This document shows positions 1 through 10,000 of a DNA stretch of 14,795 nt, piece by piece. This DNA comes from Phoronis ovalis (lineage: Eukaryota; Phoronida; Phoronidae). Under the pieces are notes generated by a model. It saw only the letters and a list, made by a program, of their open reading frames with translations. It did no database searches and was not told where the DNA came from. The translations under genes and the position numbers were made by a program. Positions within the stretch are counted from its first letter, which is position 1. Every line of letters begins with the position of its first letter. The stretch is from positions 3,663 to 18,457 of the forward strand of contig JAOXYB010018074.1 of assembly GCA_028565635.1 (NCBI GenBank), in the 5' to 3' direction.

Positions 1-112
1 CACAAAAAATTGTTGGAACATGCGTAGTCCACTTTCATATTGACTGCCTCCCCCACACAAAAAATTGTTGGAACATGAGTAGTCCACTTTCATATTGACT
101 GCCTCCCCCACA
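1..112. repeat. 55-bp tandem repeat, two copies, cut by the left edge
   Basis: A unit starting CACAAAAAATTGTTGGAAC occupies 1-55 and is repeated at 56-110, followed by CA at 111-112. The two copies differ at one base (C at 23, A at 78). The array probably extends left of the window, since the first copy begins exactly at the edge. Near-identity suggests a young minisatellite or part of a repeated element. Confidence 0.9.
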
Positions 113-3100
113 GTTAGGGTCACTATCTCCATTAGCTTCAACCTTCTAAATAGCTCAACCGGGTTTTGTTTGAAAACTTTCATTTTCTAACTTTATACAC
201 CTGCTTGCTTGACCACCTCCATATATTAATTTTACTGATTTTTTTTTAGTAGTACAACATCAATTGCTAACAACGTTTTTGCATATTGAAATTTTAAAAG
301 TAAATAAAAAAGATAGTAATATATTGGCCCACTTTGGAAAAATATTCCTCTGGTAATATTGCTTGCAGCCACAACATATTAACAATTAAAAGTAATCTAC
401 ACAATAATTGCTATATCTTTTGATAATTCATGTTAATTATTAAAATTGACCAAAGGACCTTTTCTTCACTGCTGGAAAGTTCTGCATTCACATGAGCAGA
501 ATATTTCTCACACTTGACTGTTTTTGGATCAAAATTGGCTGATTTATGATAACAACAAAGCAAGGATTTCACAACCTTAGGCTTTGCTAGTTTGAAGTAA
601 GCGACCTCGGTTAATAAACGATTTTTTTTAACACTCACTATAGTGCCTACAGATACTTAAATGCTAATTGTGTATTATTTCTGAGTGATAAACTTAAACA
701 TTTTTCATCCATTGTGTGCTACAGGTGAGTGCTTGAAGTGTCTTTCCGAAAACACTAAAGATATTTCAAAATGTGAGGATTTGTTCTGGTTATATTGATT
801 TTGACCATTAGTGATCTTCTTTTGACATCTGACCTATGTTGCTATATGCTTCTTGTTTCCATAGAAACAGATCTAAAGGTGGGTAATTACCTATAGAAGT
901 AATCTATTAGGCTATTATATTGTGGAAAATTGCATTTCCTTTAACCATAAATAGTATTATTTTTCCTTATATTTGCTTTACATAATGTAGGAATGCTTTT
1001 TTCAAATTTTTACTTTCCTGTATGAGAAAAAAACTTTGTAAAACAGTCAATTGCCTTATTGAAATCTCATCAAAAAGCAACTAATTTTTTTAATGTGTAA
1101 AATTAAGTCACCGCTTACAATGAAACAATAACCAGTCTTGGATTTTCTCTGTTAAGAAGCACAAATTTGTTTAATGTATCATTTAACATTTAATCATGTG
1201 ATCATTGTTTTGCATACATTTCAAATTACTGAGCACATACAGACAATAAGGTACCTTTATAAAATGTACCTCAGCACAAAAATTAATATCAGGTAAATAT
1301 AACTGAATACAGTACTTTGTTCATATCATGTTACACACATTGATGTGAAAAGTTGTGGGTTCCTGTCAGTCATGTAGAAGAAGATGTGTTCTATTGTTCA
1401 TCTACAACAAGCTATTTGTTTAACATTGTTTTCCATATTCAACTGGAATCATAATTAACAGGTAGGAAAATTGATGAGGTATCAAATTTTTTACACAAAC
1501 AATCATTAAGTTTCTGTTTATGATAGAAACATATGTAAACAGTGTGAATATTTATTGGAATTTTTTCATGTTTATTTACTAAATGAATTTGTAGTCTGAA
1601 TTACAACACACTTGAAGAAATCAACGCGTGTCAGGTTGGTTGATAATCCCCTTCCTAGGACCGGATTGGTTATAGAGCGGATTGGGAGTTAATTTGTTTT
1701 CAACCAATCTATGAATAAAAATGCATGATTTTTGCTTTAATCTGAAAAGTTACATGTATTTATGCAATCTTTTCAGTACTGTTAAAAACTGCATTAGCTT
1801 TTTATATTTTGTACTCAAGGGGAAATGGCACTTAAAAATTAGCACTCATAACTATCCTCGGTGTTAAATTAATATGAAAAAATTGGGTTTCCAGCATACT
1901 TGTTGAAATTTTACATTATTTCTTAAATTGGTAAATTTGAATTTGCAATCTTGTACTTTGGAACTTTCATTTCGAACAAATTAATCTTAATATTATATTG
2001 TTTTCAACAGCTGTGTTAAAAAATTCAATGAGTTGGGGAAATGTTAATTATATAATAAATAGTAAACAATGTAACTGACTGAAATTTTGTTCTCGCAAAA
2101 AAAGTAATGCTGGAATTTGGCACTGCATGTCCCATACAGTTGAAACATAGATTCCAACCAGAATGATTTTAAATACAATATTTGTAATATGACATAATTG
2201 CAGAAAAAACATTTTACAATTTATTTTGTATGGTAAAATTTATTGATTGATTATATAATTTGTTCATATAGATACAGTATTCTATTATTTTAACCAAGAA
2301 TGTTTTCATATCTTTTATAAGATTTTTGTTAAAAATGCTGGTAACCAATTCACACTTTAAAATAACCTGTGTTATATATTTTAATAGTTCAATGGAGTTA
2401 TAGAAAATAATTAGTCCTTATAGACTAACTTAGCTATTAATCTTGTTGAGTGAGAGTCCTCAGGTGAGAGTGTGGCTTCTAAGTGCTTGTAAAAATTAAT
2501 TCTATGCATATCGTATCGTGACAAATAAAGCATTATGTAGACATCTCGAGAAAAACTCAGTTTTTGATCTCGCTTGTGCCTCACTTCCATGAGATAAGGG
2601 GTAGATATATCTGAGCATGTCTTGAATCATGTCAAACCAAATGTGGTTATATAATAGCGAATTCTGATTCTTCGTTAAAAGTACTGTTGGTTAACAATTC
2701 TCCAAATTTGAAAATTTTGTTTATTTTAAAATATGTTTTGGACTTGATGAGAAACTATATCAAAATATCTGGTAGTAAGAGTGGGTTGGGACAATTGAAT
2801 AAATATTGAACCATGAAATATGTTGTTCCAAGAGCAGTTTAAATTTAATAAAGTTTTAGTCAAGTATTGTACCACAAATCTGGGGCTGAAATATTAATTT
2901 TTTATGGGCAAAATATTTGAGATGATGTTTCAAGCTCTCTTTCTTCCTAAACTTAATAAATTGGCTAACTGCATTAATGTGTCTAATCACCCTCAGCTAT
3001 ATGAACTTCCAACAGCCTATATACACATGAGCCTACCCCGTAATATGCCAATCCGAACCAACTGGTCGTTGATTTTCTTTAAGCTTACTATATATTAAAT

Positions 3101-3704
3101 GTGATAAGTATTTTGATGTTTGTATATGAAAATAAGCTTGTTTTCTAGCAGCGTAGTGTTTTGAGTAACGTTATAAAATTAATAGTAGGGATTTTTCCGG
3201 CTTCACATTGAATGTTTCAGGTGGTGGTATCACTGGGTAAATGTCAAAATCCATACTTGTTTCCCTTGTACTCAATTCTTTCCTTTTTTGCAGACATTTG
3301 TTAGTAAAACCAGAAATTATATAAAATGTTCAAATGATATTTTACCTGAAGTAACAAAAATCAGAAATATTCGTCTTTACAGAAAAAGAGTCTTAATACC
3401 AGGAAATACCCTAAGGTATTATTTCAGGCCACACCATCATTTCAAGTGAAGACGAGAATAAAAATTCATAAAACCAAATCCAGGTTCTTACCAGTAAATT
3501 TGTTCAACATTTTCAGCATATTTCTTTTTTAAATTAAAACTGTCAAAACATGGAAAATAATCTTAGTAAATTTTACAGACATGTGATTTTCATGTAAGTA
3601 CAAAAGTTTCTTTTATAGGTAGCCAAAAATTTGCAGACCAAATACAATTTACCATTATATTACAACTTTAATATTGTTAATGTCAATATATATTCATTCT
3701 GCAG
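113..3704. other. Upstream non-coding region or 5' UTR intron
   Basis: This AT-rich stretch lies upstream of the first coding exon, and no coding exon could be supported in it. Because exon 1 appears to begin at an acceptor (ag at 3703-3704), at least one non-coding 5' exon should lie upstream, either here or left of the window. Donor-like sites that could end such an exon are CAG|gtgagt (donor at 725) and CAG|gtgaga (donor at 2464). Neither can be chosen without transcript data. An X-box-like site lies at 855-868. A weak inverted repeat (TTGGTTGA near 1635, TCAACCAA near 1701) is also present. No promoter could be placed with confidence. Confidence 0.5.
855..868. promoter_or_regulatory. X-box-like site (RFX consensus)
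   Basis: GTTTCCATAGAAAC matches the X-box consensus RYYNYYATRRNRAC at every position. RFX/DAF-19 factors bind such sites in ciliary gene promoters. It lies about 2.9 kb before the ATG, but the true transcription start is unknown, so its distance from the promoter is open. The motif is degenerate enough to occur by chance in a window of this size. Confidence 0.35.
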
Positions 3705-3724
3705 TGATCTGGAGGTAACAGAAA
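3705..3724 (+). other. 5' UTR part of the first coding exon
   Basis: A T-containing tract ending in ctgcag gives an acceptor at 3703-3704. The 20 nt before the ATG contain TAA in frame at 3716-3718, so the open frame cannot extend upstream through this exon. That supports the ATG at 3725 as the start codon. The context AAAATGT has a purine (A) at -3, which is favourable for initiation. Confidence 0.65.
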
Positions 3725-4091
3725 ATGTCTGGGAAAAGTTCGCCAAATTCATTTTGTGAAAAAAAGTTATCAGATACTTCACATCACAGATGTGGCACAA
3801 GTCCTACAACACCTCTAATTCAAGTCACAGATGCCCATGTGCAACATAATGCTTCGTCTCAGAATGGGTACAACAATCCTGTTTTTACATTTGAGGATGA
3901 GGCAATTGCAGAGGAAGTTGCTCCTGAGCAATCATTGCGATTTCGATCAAATTCGTTGTTTTCGTATCATAGTGGCCATATTGCTGACTTATTGTCACCA
4001 AGGGCTAAAAAACACAGTCATAATGAATCCAGCGATAACGTCACTAGAAAATCACTGGAGTCAAATACTTTGGCCGTACCAGGAGCTAAAC
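3725..4091 (+). CDS. CNG channel exon 1: disordered N-terminus (residues 1-122)
   Basis: This exon encodes 122 codons plus one base and ends at AAAC|gtaagt (donor 4092), phase 1. The start is the ATG at 3725, which has an in-frame upstream stop. The peptide is rich in Ser, Asn, His and Thr, with an acidic patch (EDEAIAEE, 57-64) and basic Ser motifs (RFRSNS 72-77, RKS 108-110), and has no membrane segment. Such N-termini are poorly conserved among CNG beta subunits, so I do not recognise this piece by homology. It is assigned to the gene because its phase joins exactly to exon 2 and because of its similar composition. Reading through the donor reaches a stop within a few codons. Confidence 0.72.
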
Positions 4092-7000
4092 GTAAGTGTT
4101 ATTGGTTTACTTGAATCTTTTTTTAAATCTGTCTTTGATTCTGTACGTGTATCTACAATCTTGACTTGTATGTCATATTTTTTACTTGTCCTAGCTATTT
4201 TGATTGCCACATATTCAGCATGTTTTAGTTGCATGTTCATATACTTCTTAAAAGATAAATTTAATGGTGCAGCCTATGCTGATGTCTCAGTTACAAATTT
4301 AGGAGAGGTGTGTCCTTGCATGACCCAACCTTTATTTGTGCGAGTTGCGGTATCGGCAAAGAGATATCTGCTTATCATGGCATATGATGAAATAGTTGTA
4401 TGCCGGGATTCGCTTGAGCTGTTATTACACTGGGATCCCAGAACTGCATGGGATTTCCAAACAGTCCGTTAAAAGTACAAGAGATCACTCCCTATATATA
4501 GGCCAATTCAGGAGATCACTTCCAAAAAGTAAATACGGGGAGTCTCGTACCCTGCACCTCCAAACCCAACCCTTTCCTAAAATAAAAATAATCATCCATT
4601 TCCTTAACTAAACTGGTGAAAAAGCCTGAAAAACCACCAAGCAGAGCCCCCTGTCAGTATTGACCTATATAGGAATTTTTAACCAACTGTTTGTAAAACC
4701 AAGTGTGTAAATGCAGCTATATAGACTTTAAAAGCTCTACTTTATACACTATTAAATCTTGCATAATGTATGATTAAATTAACAAATGTCATATTATATC
4801 AATATTGTAATTGTTATACTGACAACTGAATATCTCTTGATGCACCTATATTCATGTTATATAACTGATTAATAAGTTAATAGGAAGTAGATGACCAGCC
4901 AGGATTGACCTATAAATTATATAATTATTAGGCTAACTATAACAACTTTGTCTCCTATATATTTACAGTTCTACATTTTCATTTCCATGGCAACCACTTT
5001 TCATTTTCCAACGTTCTGATTTACCCTCCTGTAAAAATGTAATTGACAAATAATGTTGAATGAGTTAGTACATGTTTGAGACTTACATTTTGAGTAACTT
5101 GGTTTAAAGCATGAAAATTTAATATAAACTACAGAAAAATTAATGAATTATATAAAAATCGTTTAGTTCATAATTATATCCGAATTAAATCATTTTATCG
5201 TTTTTTATGCAAATAAAGTTATTGTATTTATATGAAATTACAATTTATTTGAAATAATACTGGCGGATGTTATATTCACATTAATTGTAAATGTTAGAAA
5301 GGTTTTACATTTTGTTCACAAAACTGCTACAATATACTTTTGTAATTAACTGTGTTGCTTGGCCTTTCTTTACATGTAAATAAGATGATTATAGATTGTA
5401 TTGCTAGATAATAATACATTTACACTACTTTCCTATAAAAAAGATTTGAAATATCTGATTAATGTGCACAGTAATATCTTTTTAGTAGTCTAATGCAATT
5501 AGGATCACTTCTTTGATTCTGACATTTATAGGGATACGTGTTATGTAAAAATTAAAGAAGCAGTTTGAACGTGATGTGAAGAAGACTTTGTGACATTTAT
5601 ATTTTATATGTAGCACTTAGATAGTCACTTGAAAAGGTGTTTTCTTGACACTTTGGTGGAGTTATTGTCTTCTATAATTACCTGAATACTGAGAAGTGAA
5701 ACAGGTATGGTTTCAGAGCCATATTTTTTCATGTATTTTTTACTTACTACTATTTTAATACTTAAAAGAAGTTAATGCAGTTCATTCACAGTATATTATT
5801 TGTCACATATAATAACAATGCATGTGTATAGCATCTTTAATTAAGAAATGTTAACTTATCAAAACAATATCCTCGGGCTTCTAATAATGTCTTCTATGCA
5901 AAAATACCACTTCTAGGCTTCTATTTAAATTTGTGCAGTACCCTCAATTAAATCAGTGCAATTTATACTGTCAGGATACAAGTATCACATATTAAACTTT
6001 TTTCTATATTCTGTGTTTACATTATTTAACTTAAATCTTGATTTATCAAAACTTTGAAAAAGTCACTGCACTTAATATATTTATAATGTATTTAAAATTC
6101 GAAACTATAGTTGATTGCTCTTGAAACTAAATTTGTATTCAGTAATCATACCAGGCAACATTAGTACAATGAAGTTAAATCTATATTTAGAAAATTAATA
6201 GATAGATTTCATTTAATAGTATAAACAGTCATGGATGTTGAAAATAGTGGTACTGTTTGTGATTTGTTTTTTTCAAACTTTGAAAGTTCATTTTAATTTG
6301 CTGCATTATTAAAATTATTTTAAATTAAACTATTATATTAATTTAATTTGTACTATCTAATATCAGTTTTAGTATAGTTGATCCATTTGACAACGGAAAA
6401 TGAATTGTTAAATCTTTTTATTCCAGATAGCAGAAGACATTCTGTCGCTGTTAGTAGTGATTCAACATTGTCATCAAGCTCTGTACAGAGCTTACTTCAG
6501 AAATCGCCAAAAGGATCTGGTTTGAGAATTAATGTCGATCAGTTGCACACTCCAAAATTTCCAGCCAGACTTCTCAGTCCTAGTGTGAAAAGTATGGTTT
6601 CAACTTGGAGTGAATTTGTTCAAGCTAACAAAAGGCATTCCATTAGCTCAGAAATGTCAGATGTCAGCTCGGTGTAAGTATAACAGCTTAGACTTTATCC
6701 ATTGTATGGCTCGACTGATGTACCAGTTTTAAAATAATGCAAATAGCAGGGATGATACAAAATTAAAAATGGTCAACCTCTCCTGCATTCATCCCCATTC
6801 ATAAGGCTTAATTAGGTGTTTGCTGCTCCAACATTAATCTGTATAATCAACCTCCTGCACAAAAATTAAAGCTACTTGACAAGTGTGGTGAACGCCTCGT
6901 ACTAGCAGATGTATCAGAAATTATTGTAGCTACCATTGTGTGCTAAAATTCTTTAACACAGGATTACTATAGCTATATATACAGACTGCATTTATTAAAC

Positions 7001-10000
7001 TTAATAGATATTGATAGTTTAACAGTATAAGCTTGTGTAATAGAATATGCTGTTTTTATCCTTGATTCGATCCAGTGCAAGTTTTTCTGGAATGAGTAGC
7101 GTTATGAGTGAAAGGATCCGTTCCTTAATCCGTGCCTTCTCTAGACGCACACGAATTGTTAAAGAGAAGGCAATGCTGCCACCGACTCCTTCATCCACTT
7201 CAAGTATGACCAAGTCAGGTGAGGATGTATTACAAAATGAATTCTTAATAAAAATTTGTTGAGTTGAGAGCATGCTATGCATATGTTGACAGAAATAGTT
7301 GGAGTTTAAATTATTATCAATTCTACAAAGAAAATCTGAAAAACGCAATTTTTAAACATTTGATATTCGTATAAATAAATAAATAGTTTATTTAAAAAAG
7401 AAATTATATGCAAAAATTAGGTGTCTTGAAAACCTGTTTTTATTGGTACTAATATTGAGAAAATATGATACCAGATCAAATTAAATTTTAATGCATCCTT
7501 TTGTTTCCCAGGTGGCAGCACCAAACATGTAATCCAAATTAATGTAGTATTTAATGATGATTACTACATGTTATTGAGAATAGAAGTCGAGCCATAATTT
7601 GATATGTAAATCTGCCTCATTTGTGCTAGTGTATAGAAGTGATTAGTCCAATAATTTATTTTAGAGTGCATCAAGCAACAATGGAAGTAAAAAATTATAT
7701 TTATATAATAACTGAAAGTACCATGATTTTTAACTTAACTGAAAATGATATTTAACGAAAATGCTACTGCTAACTATTTTTTTGGGAACCATGCAGCATG
7801 GTAACATACTTATTTTTATTTTTTAATGTGATCAGTTAACTTAACATTTTTTTAGTTATCAGTACAATTGGGATTTAGGATCATTTGGTATACGGGATTA
7901 GATTATGTTTTAAAATTGGGTGTCCATACTGTGGTATAGATTTAGCCTGATATGTCAACAAAAAATTACAGGTATCATTAATGGAGGGGGTACCCCCAAG
8001 GTGCAATGCTCGCACTTAAAAATTGGCAATGCTCGCTGCTTGCACTTAACAAGAAAAATTAACAACCAAAAAAAAAACTCGACGAGCAAAAAAACCAAAA
8101 AAAACGTCGAAAAAAGAGAATAGTTTAAAAAATTAGAAAACAAACAAAAAAAAATGGTCGCCGAAAGACAATGCTCGCTGCTCGGACTTAGCAGACCCCA
8201 CTGCTCGCTGCTCGTGAAAACCCCCTATAGCCCTCATTAATTATCATATTTATAGTATAAATATAAATAAACTGATATGGCTATACAACAGTTGCAGGCA
8301 TACTTTGGAATTATACAAGTACTTTGTGCTTATTAACATAAAGTAATTAGCAATCCATTTGTAAAAAAACATAACCATAGCAACATATAGCTTCCTGTGT
8401 TAATTTTCTGGTCATTTAAAGGTCTAATTTGTACAGAGTTTTTTTTTATTACATTTTATTATAAGTTTTGTTGTGGCAGAGATTAAAAACTATTTATGTA
8501 TGTTAGCCAACTATGCACTTAATCGTCTTTATGTATTATCATTCTGTTCAAGTTAATGCACATTTACAGTCCTTTTATGTACAAAATTAAAATTTTAGAA
8601 TAAGAGTTGAGCTATGAAATGATTAACTGTAACATCTTTTACCTTGCATCTTTTAATACCCTAAAGAATATATCCTTTCATCAAAATTAATTTGGTGGCA
8701 GAAAAAAAACTTTAATCTTCTGCGACATTGTGCCCAGTACGTGTACGTTACATTGTGATATCGTTGAGAAAATACTTAATCTGCGCATTAGTTAGTTGAA
8801 GCTTTGATGTGATAGAGAATATCACAGGATATCTTGAACTATGTAAAGAAAGTGTAAACTCAATATCAGAAAGACATTTTGTTAAATAGGTCTATTGAGT
8901 TTCATTATGTAAAAAATATATTTCGTTCATGTTCAAATACATTCCGCTTATAAACAAGAGGGATAAGGATTAGATTTGGTAAAAGGTTTTGTGGTTTAGA
9001 AAAATTCTCAAAATGCAAGTTCTTTCAGGGAAAAACTGGAAACCTAATTAAATTGTGAATGTCACAAACTTTTTAACAACAGTAATTTTTTTGTGCAAAA
9101 CATTTCAACAGCCTGGTACAAATAGTGCTGATAGTTTTATGGAATATATAATGGAGAAATTATTTGACATTTTTACAAAGTGATAGTCATATTGTTGAGA
9201 CTGTGAAATTAATGTAATGACAGCTATTATAACCTTCTAATTTGAAAACTGTAGTATCTTGGGATTTAACAGTGATTCCATTTTGAAAAACATTACGTTT
9301 TTATATATCATGTCTTATTTTACAAACCTGTATACATTGCTGTTTATTGTTTTATGCCTGTACAAAACATGAAATAGAAGGAGCTATACATGTAAGGATG
9401 CAGTAACAAATGAGATTAAAATTTGCCACAATAACTTCTCACATTAAAATGTTTGTGCTTTAATTGGCATACTAGGTACAATTTTTCAGTACACAAGGAT
9501 TAATTATACTTATGGCTGTTTACTAATTACTAGGTTAAGAAGACTTCATTACGAAATTGCCATTAAATTATTCATATTTGATATTATCTCAAGTAGCTCA
9601 TGCATAATTTGCTGTGGTTTGATTAAATGTATGTTGTAATGTCATACTTATTTGTACAGTAGCTTTTAAGGAGTATGTTTTAGTGAAATTTAATTGAATT
9701 ATGTACTATGGAAGCAGTCAAGATGTAGATAATGAAAGCAGTCAATATTTTGGTAAGATTTTATTGAATATTGTTTTATTACAATAATAATAATTATTAA
9801 AAATAAGGATTATATGCAGTGCTTCCATAGTTTTTCATCTTTCTAAAAAAATAGCTGTACAGTTCTATATAGACAACAATGCTACCACTTTGTATAATTT
9901 ATAGTTAAAAAGCCACATTTTATTAAACCACTGCGGCTTGAAGAAAATTAAATTGGTGCAAACAACCACACAAGATTGAGTACTGACAGCATTAGTTATG

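Noticed and set aside
411-638. A minus-strand open frame of 75 codons with a fairly polar, protein-like composition
   Set aside because: No recognisable domain, no convincing splice sites in a consistent phase and no neighbours to link it to. It may be a fragment of an element or chance.
1634-1708. Possible hairpin from TTGGTTGA and TCAACCAA
   Set aside because: Only eight paired bases with a long loop in AT-rich DNA; not distinguishable from chance.
2904-3098. A plus-strand open frame of 64 codons upstream of the channel
   Set aside because: Short, no recognised motif, no splice support and not needed for the channel model.
7019-7348. A minus-strand open frame of 109 codons
   Set aside because: It is antisense to exon 3 and its flanks; the plus strand has the conserved CNGB-type peptide with splice sites, so this is a shadow.
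7955-8143. Opposed open frames over the repeat-like block in intron 3
   Set aside because: Low-complexity Lys/Asn or Phe/Leu peptides arising from A-rich or T-rich sequence, with no coding signature.
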